Source of the DNA: Lactuca virosa
Taxonomy: Eukaryota > Streptophyta > Magnoliopsida > Asterales > Asteraceae
DNA length: 64,000 nucleotides
Reading direction: 5' to 3'
Assembly: GCA_928212115.1 (NCBI GenBank)
Contig: CAKMRJ010005523.1
Location: 144,786,154 to 144,850,153 of the forward strand
Numbering within the stretch: position 1 is the first letter of the stretch; each line of letters begins with the position of its first letter. The notes under the pieces are model-generated. The model was given only the letters and a program-made list of their open reading frames with translations, was not told the origin of the DNA and did not search any database. Shown piece by piece: positions 10,255 to 23,211 of this stretch. A program made the translations under genes and the position numbers.

Positions 10255-12060
10255 AGATAGTCAGATACCTTTGAAAAGTTCAAAGAGTATCAGAACGAAG
10301 TAGAAAATCAATTGGGCAAGAAGATAAAGTTTGTCCGATCCGACATAGGATGAGAGTACCTTAGTATCAAGTTCAACGATCATCTTAGAAATTGTGGAAT
10401 AGTTTCACAATTGGATCCTCCAAGAACACTACAACCTAATGGTGTTGCTAAAAGGAGAAATCAAAATTTATTGGACATGGTTCGATCTATGATGAGTCTG
10501 GCTTCAGTACTAATAATATTTTAGGGGTATGCACTTGAAACAACAACCTGTATCTTAAAGCTTGTACCAAATAAGAAGGTTTCAAAGACACCTCATGAGA
10601 CGTGGATTGGAAAAGTTCGTTTACTTAATCACATTAAGGTCTAGGTTTGTGAGGTTTTCATTCGACGCGAAACCCAAGATACACTTGAATCTAGATCTGA
10701 GAAGTGTCGCTTTGTCGGTTATCCTCAAAAGGCTTTTGGATATTTGTTTTACAAGACTAGTTAAAATGTGGTGTTTATAGATAAAAAAGGAGTGCTCCTT
10801 AAGAGAGAACTTATATCTCAAGAAGTCAGTGGGAGTCAAATTGACCTTGAAGAAATCCAAGAGTCAACCGACAATGAACCTATAGTTGAAAATAGGGTTG
10901 AGAAACCAATTAAGTCACATGACATATCCTTACATCTTCGTAGATCCCATAAAGTTAGCAATCCTCCCAAGTTTTATGGTTTCTATATAACCACGGAAGG
11001 AAAAATGTTAATCAGTGATAGACCATTGGTCAATATGGATGAGCCAACTAACTACAAGGAAGTGATGGCAGGCCATGAGGCCGCCCGATAGAAAAAGGCA
11101 TGGACAACGAAATTCAGTCCATGATGGATAACCAAGTTTGAAATTTGGTTGATCCAACACCTAGTCTTAAGATAGTAGGCTGTAATAGATCTTCAATAAG
11201 AACACCGACATGGATGGGAATGTACACACATTTACAGCTAGGTTGGTGACAAAAGGTTACACTTAAACTCAAGAAATTGATTAGGAAGAAACGTTCTCAC
11301 CAGTAGCCAAGATTAAGTCTATTAGGATACTTCATACTATAGCCGCCTTTCTGATTATGATGTATGACAAATGGATGTTAAAATGGTTTTCCTTAACGGA
11401 AAACTTTCAGAGTATGTGTACATGACATAACCTGAAGGGTTTAAACATGCTAAGTATCTGGATAGAGTGTGTAAGCTTGAAAGGTCTATCTATGGACTTA
11501 AATAAACATCGAGAAGCTGGAATCTGTGCTTCCATAAAAAAGTCAAAGAGTATGATTTTTTATAGAAGTCTAGACGAGTCATGCGTATATGTCAAAGCTA
11601 GGGTGAGTGTCATTGTCTTCCTGTTGTTGTACGTAGATGACATACTACTCATAAGACACAATGTCCCTAAATCGCAAAGTGTAAAAGCTTGGCTCGGAAA
11701 ATGTTTTGATATGAAGGACTTAGGGGAAGCAACATATATATTTGGTATAAGAATATATACAAATAGATCCAAGTGTTTAATAGGACTTAATCAGAGTACA
11801 TATGTGGATAAGCTATTGAAAAGATTCAATATGGAAAATTCCAAGAAGGAATATCCATGTGCACCATAGCGTTAAATTAAGCAATGTCCTAGTTCTAGTG
11901 ATGAATAGGACAAAATCATTCGATTCACATATACTTTGGTTATAAGATCGATCATGTACGCTATGACATGTACTCGCCTTGATATATCGTATGCTTTAAT
12001 TGTAATGCCTACACTTTTCGTTAGACATTTCGCGGATAGACCATCATTACATTATCGAAG
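10255..12060 (+). pseudogene. Degenerate Copia (Ty1) pol: integrase, RT and RNase H remnants
   Basis: About 10271-10540 encodes an integrase core relic (FVRSDI, later QPNGVAKRRNQNLLDMVRSM) with an in-frame stop. 10768-11091 is the linker between integrase and reverse transcriptase. 11100-11870 is reverse transcriptase, with LLYVDDILLI as the catalytic YVDD box followed by FDMKDLGEATYIFGI. About 11930-12010 keeps the MYAMTCTRLDISYAL stretch that precedes RNase H. Frames shift repeatedly and stops are frequent, so the element is long dead. No LTRs could be paired to it. Confidence 0.85.
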
Positions 12061-12236
12061 TCATGTAAATTGTATTATAAATTAATAAATAAATAAAAAG
12101 TATTCTTACATGTTATGTGTTTACAAAGTGTTCTTTGTATATAATACTGTATTTATATTATATGGATAAATATTATAACGAAACAATATTTGTATAAAAA
12201 TATGGTTAAAACGAGACGGAATGCTAAAAATATCAA

Positions 12237-12680
12237 TTAAAAATAAAGTGTAATTAGGATAAATGGTCTAAACGAAAGTCGAATTACTCGTCAATAGGAA
12301 CGTGTCTATATAAAGAATGCCTAAATCTGACTTTGTATGAGGAAGTTATGATTTTTCAAAGTTTCGAGTGCGACACAGTACAACATTGTGCGATACAGAA
12401 ATCGAAATAAAAATCAGTTGATTGTTAGTTGAAACAATCTAAATAAAAGTTTTAGTACTCTTCAATATAATATCAACACTACTAGAAAACAGCCTTTTAA
12501 TGACACGCAAACAATGACATTATTTACAGTCTAACTCTCCTTGGACCGTAAAATAAAAAATAAAGTGAAAATATCGACGAAGTCTAAATGAAAGTTGTAT
12601 TACTCATCGATAGCTACACGTGGATATAAAAACCATCAAAAACGGAGTCCACATGCGAAAGTTATGATTTTTAGAAAAAA
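12237..12680. repeat. Imperfect direct repeat pair around a CACTA end
   Basis: The segment at about 12237-12370 (AAATAAAGTG, GTCTAAACGAAAGTC, ATTACTCGTC) recurs at about 12555-12680 (AAATAAAGTG, GTCTAAATGAAAGTTG, ATTACTCATC). This suggests a tandemly duplicated LTR-type segment separated by the CACTA-like sequence. Confidence 0.5.
12477..12540 (+). mobile_element. CACTA (En/Spm) transposon terminus, fragment
   Basis: CACTACTAGAAAACAGCC at 12477 matches the terminal sequence type of plant CACTA transposons. No opposite terminus was found nearby, so it is probably a truncated end. Confidence 0.5.
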
Positions 12681-13661
12681 AATTAAATATAGGTCATTCC
12701 GAGGATGACACTTGACACCACCAGAGGGCGACATGTGTCACCATCTCCCTTCACCCTTCCTCCATGCAGTAATCGACCTGATAATGCCATGTGTCCAGGA
12801 CGCGACGCTCCCTTTAATTTTATTATAAATAGGGCCGATTTCTAGCGCTTTAGGTTGCCAATTCATCCCAAATTTCTTCCAGACTCTCCTGTTTTCTCGA
12901 GGACCAATCTTGGGACTTCTTAGATGTTAGTAGTGAAGCTCTAGAGCATGAGAGAGTCCGGTGAAAAAGATTTTTTAGTTTCAAAGTTCTCCCTACGCAG
13001 TGTTCGGTTTTCCGCTAAACAAACTGTAAGTCAAGTTATGCTTTCCATGATTTAAGTATACATTATATTTATGTTTATAATCCTTATTATAAGCTTATAA
13101 ATAAGATTTATCAGTAATATCAGTCGTTATACTGATAGATCTACTTACAGGAATGATGTCAAGGCAAGATCAGTGAGGTGTTGAAAGTGGAGTTTCCAAA
13201 CATTATATCTTTATATGACAAACGGACTCTACCTCCAATACGACCTTGCCTGATTGTTTCTTATCAGCTATAAATCAGTGTTTCATTTGATATTATTGAT
13301 AAATCTATGAAACTTTAACTATAATCACGAATAAAATAAACGATGACTGAACATAGTAACATTTATATGTAGGTTCTCTTAAAAGAAAAAGTTGAAGCGT
13401 ATTTGGAGCACATATTTAACTAAAAGTCTTTCACCTTTAACCAGGTGAGTGTGTAGTTACTTTTAAATGCATAACTAAAATAAAAGTATTAATCGCTCGA
13501 ATGTTAATATTATATTAATTGTTTATTATCTGTATTTTTGTGCTTATTTTATTTACTAAGTTATAATAGTATCGTTTGATCATGAAATTTTATCTGAAGT
13601 TGATTTTCTTTTATTATAGTCTTGTTTAATTTTGAATTAAGACTTGAATAATTGGATAGTC
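12681..13661. other. LTR-like stretch with TATA-like site, no gene
   Basis: TATAAATAGGGCC near 12825 followed by a leader-like CT-rich stretch resembles an LTR promoter and R region. Boundaries cannot be set. Nothing else is recognised. Confidence 0.3.
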
Positions 13662-14153
13662 CCATATTTATCAAATACTCTGAACATTGGTTGCCTTTAA
13701 CATGACTCACACCCGCCAAGGACTCCCCTAGCCGTGTAGTCAAAACAGTTGCTCAAATGATTTATCAGGTTAGGTGATACTTCTAGATAGTCCATGGATA
13801 ATTGGATAGTCTCATAGATGGGTAATATATGAGATTAAAGCGAGGCCTAGTAGTCCTCCTTTTTTGGATAGTCAGTATTGGCAGGTCCAGATCAGGCAAC
13901 CGACATATATGTCTAGATAATCTTCTTGAGTGAGATGACAACATTTGATTATTCTAGGCGGTCTTGTGAATTATGTTGCTAGTGTGGACTTATAAATCAC
14001 ATATGTAGATAAAATGGGATACCATATTTATCAAATACTATGAACATTGGTTGCGTTTAAAATGACTCACACCCGCCAAGGACTCCCCTAGTTGTGTAGT
14101 CAAAACAGTTGCTCAAATGATTTATCAGGTTAGGTGATTCTTCTAGATAATCC
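13662..14153. repeat. Direct repeat of about 132 bp with a 360-bp period
   Basis: 13662-13793 and 14022-14153 are nearly identical (both contain CACCCGCCAAGGACTCCCCT) and are offset by exactly 360 bp, consistent with one tandem duplication or a diverged satellite pair. Confidence 0.8.
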
Positions 14154-15474
14154 TTGAACTAGGATTTGTGAGAATCGGTTAGACTATGTGATGTGGTAAT
14201 TTATTATATCAAATTTAAACTTATAATTTACACTTAGTTGCTCTAAAATCACTACACAATTAGGCAAGTGTACATATTTGTTTTATAATATGGAATTAGT
14301 AGGTACGAGTTGTCGAACACTAGGGGAACATGAAGATTCTTACTAAATTATCTACTATTGAATAAACAAACTAAGAAGGGAGGATTCTGATTTTGCAAGT
14401 TCAGAAAACTTAAGAATTTACTTAATTGACTAAAAAAACACACTAAGAAATGCAGAAAAGCGATTTTAGAAAGCAATAACTAAAGAGAACTTTCATTTAG
14501 TTTTGATTAGCCAATTCACTATGGTTGATTCATATGACAGTGCAATGGATTTAATTTCATTGCTTACCGAATCCTAATGTGACAGGTAATAATGGTCATA
14601 TTCCTTACCCTATGATTTAGTATAACTAGCTCAGTGATAAGGTGAACAAATAATTTAACAAACCAACTTTTAGTTCGAATTATACTAGACTTGAATTGTA
14701 AACTATCATTAATGGTCATAAATTTAGTTTAATATGTGAATGGCCATTGCACATATGCTTACACATTAAAGTTACCAAATTTTCTATTTAACCCTAGGCT
14801 TATGGTCAAAGTCCTAGTCATATAAACCTAATGGTCATAGAATTCATATGATTCAACAAGTCAAGATAGAATGATCATCTCACCCTAACAATGCTCAACA
14901 ATAAACAGAAAAGATTAAACTTTAACACATAAGGATCTTTATCAAGCTAATATAATAAATAAACAACTAATTAAATCCATAATCATAGAATCAAACCATA
15001 GTTTCAAAGCTTGTCTATCCTAAACGAAAATTGAGGTTTTTAGCCTACTATCATGGCAGTAAAAACAATTAAAACAAAGAAAAATATCATCCACATGACT
15101 GAAAACATGCTAACCAAGTTATTAATTGTAATTATGATAATGATCTCTTCCGATCTTGCTTCTCCAATGAATTATGACTTCCAAGGCTTCTAGTAAGGTT
15201 TTTCTGTCGTTCTTCTCCGAGTTAGGGTTGTAGCTCTCCAAAAATTCTGCTCATTAGCCTTCTAATGCGTCCTTTAAATAAAAGATAAACTTTCCAAAAA
15301 CTAGCCTCCATGCCATTGCCAAATGTTTGCCACGCCGTGGGCAACGCTTTCTAATCATAATCGGCAAGGAAATTTTATTTAATCAAGAATCTTCTTGGAG
15401 CCACGGCGAGGGAAAGAGCTTACCACGCCGTGGTTGTCCTCATGGAACACGCTTTTGAAGCTTCTTCCTTTCTT
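14154..15474. other. Unassigned repeat-derived stretch
   Basis: No coding potential. ACTACACAATTAGGCAAGTG and the words after it look retroelement-derived, but I cannot name a family. Confidence 0.35.
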
Positions 15475-16334
15475 TGTAACGTCCCATTTTCACATCAAAA
15501 TTTTTCATTTTTATTAAGGTGAAACTTCTCATATTCAGAATCCAAGTTAAGAAAACCATTTGTTCCAAAGTACATTGGTTAAAATCAGAGTAATATAGTA
15601 AACACAGAATCTTCATTGCTGCTGATGAATGTGTATAGTCACGCTTTCGCCTTCCCACGATTATCAATGATACCTGAAAAACCATAACAGCTGGGTAAGC
15701 ATGAAGATTATTGAGTTCCCCTAAAATATCCCACACAACAAAACATACAAGCATGCATATTGGATCCACAATCATCAGACTGGATTACCCCTGGACCACA
15801 TTCATCTGACTGAATTGCCATGACCCATAGTCATCGCACTGATTGCCCCATGTATGTTGTCCTGCTGCCTCAACGCAACCGCTCCTCGCGAGCCTTCGTG
15901 CCTACAGCTTACAGCCGACCCGCACTTGGTATCTTGGCCTACAGCACAAAGCAGGATCGCCTCAACCTAACCCACCACCATATGTCGACATATAAACAAA
16001 CAAGAAATCAAGTAGGTACATAAGTACATGAAACTATGAGTTCACCCATCGAATAGTTCACTACTGCTACCAGGCCCTTCACAGCATACTGTTCTACTAC
16101 AGATGAATCTCAGAGGAATGAATAGCCATATGTAACCAGAGGTGAGATAGACACCCGAACAAATAATCGTACTCTAGAGCCACAACCAAACAAGGAACAA
16201 GCATGAAAGCCTAGATCAAGAGTTCTTAGGCTATCCTACATGACTACATACAACCCTTAGGGCACACCACTAGACAATAACCAGTCTACTGGTATCGAAC
16301 CAGCATACCACTACTCCTGCATTCAAACACACTA

Positions 16335-16386
<52 letters not shown>

Positions 16387-17385
16387 CAGATCACTACAAC
16401 ACAACATCCAATATAAAAGGATACATAACATTGGTCCGACATTGGTGCCTTCGACCACGGGTAGACTGGTTAAAAGGATACATAACATACATAACATATC
16501 TTGCAGATCACTACAACACAACATCCGATTCAGAACTTCGCCACACCGTGGCTACCCATTACCATATCATGACCACTGGCAAAATGCTATTTCTATAATT
16601 AAAATCTTAATCCTTTCATACCAAAGCTCATACTTCCATATCTACTCTTCCACACCGACTTAATGGATACACTTTCCAACTTTATCCATTAGGACTCCAT
16701 ACCAAGGCTAGATCTAGCATTCTAGTTCCATTAAGTCCTTAATGAGGCTAGAACTTGAGATTAGATACAAAATACACCAAACATGGTCCTTTTTATAAAT
16801 CAATAGAAGTCCAAGGACCTATGAAAGCAACCTCAAGTTTTGGAGTTCTTCAAACTCTAAGAACTTCCAAGAAAGGGACCAAAACCACCAAAATATGAGT
16901 TGGGACTTGAATATAGAAGTAAAGGTGTAAATGTATGAGCTTTATAACCTTCAACAACTCATAAAAATGAAAAGAATGTTGGATCCAACTTGCTTATTGT
17001 TTCCTTGCTTCCTTGTGAACTTCCCTCTTCCAAATATCCACCAAAAACCCAAGAATAAGGCTTAAAATCAAGGAAATGGACTCTTAAACACACATGTAGG
17101 TTAGGGTTTCGAGATGGGGAATTGGAGGCTGAATAAGATGACCTGGAATGAGAGTTAAGGTGTTTATATATGAGGGAAACCCTAAAAACCCATGTTTGAG
17201 TTGCAGTGGCTGCCACGACGTGGCCATCTTCATGCCACTTCGTGGAATTTCCAAAAAATGTGTTTTGTTTAATCTCATGCCACAACATGAGCATCCATGC
17301 CTTATGTTGTGGCAGAGGGTTTCCTCCAAAAACTTTTTTTATTCCTTAAGTCTTGGCCAACCTTCTTCGGGAAACAGGTGTTACA
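15475..17385 (-). mobile_element. Gypsy-type LTR, about 1.9 kb, with adjacent PPT
   Basis: The plus-strand reading starts TGTAACGTCCC and ends GGTGTTACA, an inverted-end structure. Immediately to the right, 17386-17400 reads as a polypurine tract on the minus strand (AAAGTGGAGGAGAAT). This orients it as the 3' LTR of a minus-strand element whose interior lies to the right. Its first 500 bp are homologous to the interior of the MULE at 8301-9499. An (AT)n tract lies inside. Confidence 0.75.
16336..16384. repeat. (AT)n microsatellite
   Basis: Pure AT dinucleotide run within the LTR. Confidence 0.95.
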
Positions 17386-19080
17386 ATTCTCCTCCACTTT
17401 AATTAGATTTTGTCCTTGAAATCTGGCCGTACGACTTACTTCGGAAACATCCTTCAAAACCCTTGCATTTTCTCCAGTTTCATCCCATCATGCACAGACC
17501 GACACCACTTTTATTATCCGAACTGCGACAACAATCCTCATGATTTCCTAAATGAAGCGAATGAACCTTATCTGAGCATAAACTTCCAAAGGTCACGATC
17601 AACTTCGTTGCAATATGGGAACAAAACCTTAACCATAGAAATTCTCACCGACCCCAAAAGTTGAATCTATCCTCAACGATAACCACACAACCTAACAAGA
17701 AACGAATTCCAAGCCGTCACCACTGACCGACATTGTGTGGGACTACCCTTTATTCATAAGTTGAATACTTCAAGAACGTACTTGATTTCTAGATAGACAG
17801 AGCCACTCGAATCTCAATCATATTGATCAAAAACTCACGACTACACTCCATCAAAGGGATGATCAATCACTTCTCACAACAAACCAATCTTGAACAAAAA
17901 ATTTTCCTTACTCCAAACTTTGAGGATTCTGAGGTTGTGCCTGACAACCCATCGAGTAACTATACAAGCAATACACGAACCAAGAATTTACAGATTCGAT
18001 CTATACGAGATCTTCTGGCCCCGTTCCATCCTATAGATAAACTAAGTTAGGGAAAACATGGTTAACCACCATCAACGATATCCTCATATAAATGCACTAA
18101 CAAAACCTGAACTAAATCCCTCGATCACATACTAAACTAAGCCATATACTCACTTGGCTAAAACTATCCTGCTCTACTAACTACTGACATCACCCGGGCT
18201 TACCCCCAATCCGTTAACCACTTATAACACTTAGTATTACCCCCGATCCGCTAACCACTAACAGCACTCGGGCTTACCCCCGATCCGGTAACCAATAACA
18301 ACACTCAGGCTTACCCCCAATCCACTAACCAATAATAGCACTTGTAATCTATCATAAACGCACACTAAACCAACAAGACTTAACTAATCCTACCAGGCCT
18401 TTGGGTCGTGACTCAAAGTTCCAAGTCTCAATCAAATAAGAACATACAAGGAAGCCCTCCTCACAACCCTCAACCTGGACTCCTAATACCGTAGAGCCTT
18501 AAAGCACGAAGACACCCTATGAATTTCTAACACAACCGCATCCAAGACAATTCGAAAGGAAATGCAACAACTGGCGATGACCCCAATGCGGAAATCAAAA
18601 GATTGAACAATTACATAAAGTCTTGAACCGGAGAAATATGGATAAGAACTGAATGTTGGCATAAGGTCTTCCTACTGCGAGGTCTCCACTCTCCCCCACT
18701 TCGAATATGCTAGACTCTGACAACTCCAAAACTCTTCAAAATCCTAGGCCAGCTCGAACTCTACTACTTGATCCCCACCCCTAACATCTAGATGCACAGG
18801 AAAAATCTGAACCCTCTAACAACATTCAAGGATTTCAACATGTACGCACCATCTCCCAAAGACAATAATTAATCCAATCATAAATAAGAAAACAAAATAA
18901 ACTAGAGCTAATCAAAAAAATCCCATTCAGCTGGTCATCCAAGTTTACAACTGAACTTTAAACCATATTTAAACGTTCTTAAGCCATTTGGACCTTACCC
19001 TAACCAGCCTCCATTACTTTCAAATGTCCCTAAAACCTTAAATCCTTTGTGAGTAATTCTTGAGCTTGAAAGTGCCTAAA
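17386..19080 (-). mobile_element. Non-coding internal remnant of Gypsy-type element
   Basis: Follows the polypurine tract of the LTR on its left. No integrase, RT or gag motif could be read in any frame. Confidence 0.4.
18191..18345. repeat. 37-bp tandem repeat, four copies
   Basis: The word TTACCCCCRATCC occurs with starts 37 bp apart (about 18200, 18237, 18274, 18311), each followed by a variant of ACTAACCA. Confidence 0.9.
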
Positions 19081-20511
19081 ATACCTCCTTTTTGGTGAGC
19101 TAGCAAGGAGAAGGAAGTGGAAGCAAGCCTTGAACGTGGGAAAAGCTTTTGTATCTCTCATTTGGAGCTAGAATATTGGGAAGCTTGTGAAGGTAAAAAG
19201 CTCATACCTTGCTCTTGTTTATGATTAGTTGAGTTAGGGTTTGGTTTTGAGTCCTTTCTTGGTCCATGAATATTCTCTTGTGAGTTTGGGCAACTCTAGA
19301 GGTTAAGGGTGTTAGATCTAGGTTCCCTTGTCTGGTTTGAAGCATAAAAATGATAGCTTGATGGTTGTGGTGACTTCTTCCATGCGATTAATAGATTAAA
19401 ACGAGACTTAATGGATTAAATAAGGTATTGGGTTCTCTCATGGCATGCAAGGGCACAAAGTTACAAACTTTATGCTATATGACCTTAGAAACGACCTAGA
19501 TCTGGATTTGGAACGTGGAGTCTTCGTGTATTAAGCAGTTAATGCTTATTATGCATTACCCGCTTATACGTTGGGCGTACAGCCGAAGAACCCAGTACGA
19601 TAGGCGTACTTCTAAGGTATGCTGGGTGTACGCTCTCCTGCAGGTGTTGGGCTTTCGGTGGACTTTTGGGCCAATTGAACTCCACTTAACCTTGGGCCTG
19701 GACCGATTAGGGTAGATAAGCCTTGGGAATTATTTTTAGGCTACTGATGTCATGATTGGGCGTTATTGGGAAATGTGTCCCATTATAGTTTTAGACTTTG
19801 ATCCTATGCCCATTAATGAAGGATAGACTTTTGGGCCATAATGGAGGGATTTGGACTTGGGATTTTGGGCCCTTGACTAGGCTGTGTCATGATCCTAATT
19901 AGGGTTATTAGTATATTTATACAATATGAGATTGTGGAGTGGTAGTCGAGCAGCTATTGTTTTCAGCTGACTGAGGTGAGTCTTCTCATTATACCAATGG
20001 GTCGAAGGCACCAATGTCGACCCATTAATTGATATGTGGATTTAATAGTTGATATGCAATGGTTTTGTTAGTTGGCATGTAATGACTTGTGTGAAGACCA
20101 TGGGGGGAGCCCATGACACCTGTTAAATACCATGGGGGAGCCCATGACCCTTGGATGTTAGACCATGGGGATAGCCCACGGCATTCCAGGTGAAGACCAT
20201 AGAGGGAGCCCATGGCAACTCTATATGTATATATGTTGCATGGTACTATGAGACTGTATTTTTTTTTTGTATTTTGGGAACTCACTAAGCAATTGCTTAC
20301 AGTTTGTTGGGTGTTTCAGGTACTTCTGGTTCTAAGGGGAAGGGCCCGAATTGATGTCGCAACACTTACTCTCCAGCATTTCCGCATTTATTGTTTTGAA
20401 TACTCTGATCTTTTGGATATTATTGATGTAATGGAATTTTGGAAGATAAAGCATGATTGTAATTTCTAAATATTAAATGAAAATTTTTATCTGAATTTTT
20501 GGGCTGTTACA
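19081..20511 (+). mobile_element. Gypsy-type LTR, plus orientation, left end not defined
   Basis: It ends GGGCTGTTACA at 20511, the mirror of the TGTAAC starts of the minus-strand LTRs. It contains ACCATGGGGGGAGCCCATG-type repeated words (20097-20220) and CTCACTAAGCAATTGCTTAC. No PBS follows, so it is a 3' or solo LTR. It abuts the broken end of the Copia element to its right. Confidence 0.6.
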
Positions 20512-20589
20512 ATAATGGGGCATGTCATAAAGGAAATCCTACTGGTCTTGTTTGTAATTCACTTTGTTGAAGGGAAAAAGATATTCACA

Positions 20590-22881
20590 AAATCTTGCAT
20601 CTCTACAGACAACCATTTTCTTGTCTTTTATATCATAATTTTTTAACCCTTAGTTCCCGTAGGATATCTCAAGAAAATCATGGGTTTCCCTTTCATCTCA
20701 AACTTGTCGCCTTTAGAATCAGTGTTTTTATAGTAAGAAAGACACCTAAAAACTCTCAAAACATCATAATCGAGCTTTCTTTTAAAAATGACTTCATATG
20801 GTGCTTTATTCGTGATCACCTTTGATGGCAACCGACTAATGATATATTTAGCTGTCAAAACACATTCTCCCCAAAATATTTTTGGAAGGTTTTCTTCAAA
20901 CCTTAAGGCCCTGTCAGTTTCAAGGAGATGCATGTGTTTTCGTTCCACTTCTCCATTTTGTTGCGGTGTATGTGGGCAAGTCGTTTCAATTAGATTCCTT
21001 GTTGGTTGTATAATTCTAGCATGCCGTTGGAAGTAAATTCCCCACCATTGTCACATCTAATTCTTTTAATAGATTTTCCAAACTTACTCTTGATAATTTT
21101 GTGAAAGTTCATCAAATGTTTGCTTGCTTATTGCTTGAACTTTAGTAGAAAAACTCAGAAGGATCTACTAAAGTCATCAAAAATAGTTAAAAAATAGCTG
21201 GCCCCCGAAAGAGAGGGGGTGCAGTATTTACCCCAAACATCACAATGTAATAAATAAAAAAATCACTAGTTTTAATTTCATTATTTGAAAAAGTAAGCCT
21301 AGTATGTTTGGCTTTGAAATAAGAATCACAAGACTTATCGAACGAAAAATTACTAGGAAAATCTATTTTTGGTAAGTTTTCATTGGAGACGTGACCTAAT
21401 CGTTTGTGCAAAGTTTCAGCAGTCGTCATCATGGCTCTTCTTTCGTTTTAAAAAACTCCCATCCGGTAAAGACCCTTCATGCACTCACCCGCACCAATAA
21501 AGATCATCGTGTGCAGTTTCTGCATGGCACTCAAATCAGGGAAAAGTTTACTGTGCATTGGAGGTCCTTACTTATTCTACTCACATATAAAAGATTACAA
21601 TTGAATTTTGGTATGTGTATAACCCTTACTAATTTGGTTCCACCCGAAAATGTGTATTCACCTCTTCCTTCAACGTGTATGACATCCCTGTTGGGAATAT
21701 GATTCAAAACTATTTTTCTTTTTGTTTTCAAGGATGTTGACATCATGGGTGACGTGTTCGGTGGAGCCTGAGTCAACGACCCAGTCATCATTACAGTCCT
21801 CTTTACCTATCATCTAAGCATTTGGTTTGGTGTCATCTTTGTTCGTACCTCCCTTTTCTTCAAAATGCTTCAAGAAGGTCTCATATTGACTAACCGTCAA
21901 ATCTAGAATAGGACTAGGATTCATTCCAATGCATGCTACTTTGGGTTTCGACTCCTGACGCATTCGGTTTCCTGGCCACCACTCGAGGTATCCTATCTTT
22001 TTGAAGCAACCTTCTCGAGAGTGCCTGTCCTTTCCACAAAAAGTGTAGTGTTCGGCGACATCACTAGGTTTGGTGTCTTTTGATCCTGGCTTATCATGAC
22101 GCTGTTTTGGGATTCCCCTTACGTCGTCCAGGCATGCTGGTCTTGAAATTCGTCTCCCGTGTGGTGGGTTTCTTGTCGGCAGATATTGCTCTCTGTCATT
22201 CGTCTTCTGCAATGAGGTGATAGGCAATCCCAAGAGTGGGGATCAAATTTGTTGCCAATATTTGGTTTCTGATAACAGAGAAATCATTATCAAGTCCCAT
22301 GAGAAACTCATAAAGTTTTTCTTTGTCTTTGAGTTAGCTTAGGTTCTTTCCAGTGTCGCAGGTGCAGCCGCTACAAGTGCATCGGGGCGTGGGCAATGCA
22401 GCCTGTATCTCATCCCAGACGCATCGAAGCCTGGTGTAATATGCTGATAAAGAAGATCCATTCCGATGAGTCGTAGTAAGTTCCTGTTTCAACTCGTAGA
22501 CCCGAGGGGCACTTTCTTTTCCAAACCTTTCAAGTAGATCATACAATATCTTTGAAGTCCTGTTGGCGTACTTCACACTAACCCTGATTTCCTTTTCCAT
22601 CGCCGTTGTGAGCCATCCCTTCACCATAGCATCACATCGCATCCATATCATGTAATCAGAAGAATCTTTACCAGGTTTCTAAATCCAGTTATCAATGAAG
22701 CCTGCCTTGTTTTGGCAAAGAGAAATTCATCATCTCTTGAGACCAATTTGCATAATTATTGTCGGTGAGGGCATCATTGACGTGCATCTGTTTTTGGGTA
22801 ATCTGAGGCATGGATGTGAAGTGGTGAGTTGGTATCTGGTGCATCTTCAATCTTCTTGCTTGGTTTTGCATCGTCGGCCAT
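20590..22881 (-). pseudogene. Copia gag-protease-integrase, truncated before RT
   Basis: Reading on the minus strand from the ATG at 22881: the gag N-terminus, then a UBN2-type gag domain (22651-22334, ending in a CSGC..C cysteine cluster), then a zinc knuckle region around 22100 (CGKDRHSREGC). Next come a protease-like segment (21791-21531, GRGEYTFSGG and NLLYVSRISKDL), the GAG-pre-integrase domain (21432-21187, LHKRLGHVSNENL) and part of the integrase core (20948-20643, ending in the RCLSYY segment). Multiple frameshifts and stops break it. Reverse transcriptase and RNase H are absent because the sequence ends at the plus-strand LTR near 20512. Confidence 0.88.
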
Positions 22882-22925
22882 GGCTGCTGGTTAGGGTTTG
22901 CGTCGAGTAGGGTTTAGGTTAAGAA

Positions 22926-22939
22926 CCGCTCTAATACCA
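22926..22939 (-). other. Primer-binding site of the truncated Copia element
   Basis: TGGTATTAGAGCGG on the minus strand differs by one base from the usual initiator-tRNA-Met-complementary TGGTATCAGAGC. It is three bases from the LTR. Confidence 0.8.
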
Positions 22940-22942
22940 TAT

Positions 22943-23211
22943 TGAAATAGATAAAAAAAATCTCATGTATATTTCAATCGAATTAAAACGATTACAAAAG
23001 AGGGTTTATATAGGAAAACTAGATAAGTATATAAGGCAACTGAAGATAAATATAAATAAAGATATGCTATATCCAATAGATGGTAGGCTCTCTATGATGG
23101 TAACAAAGTAGCTCATAATATAGTTCATACATTTACGTGAAAAGGCTCAAATCATGTACCCAATAGAGTCTAAATACATGCTACCAAGGAAGATTAGAAC
23201 ATTCCCTAACA
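22943..23211 (-). mobile_element. 5' LTR of the truncated Copia element (269 bp)
   Basis: In minus orientation it begins TGTTAGGGAATG and ends CTATTTCA, with the PBS and then the gag ATG in the expected order. The matching 3' LTR is missing. Confidence 0.8.

Noticed and set aside
16270..16663. Open frames rich in Ile-Tyr repeats
   Set aside because: Translation of an (AT)n microsatellite and LTR sequence on both strands.
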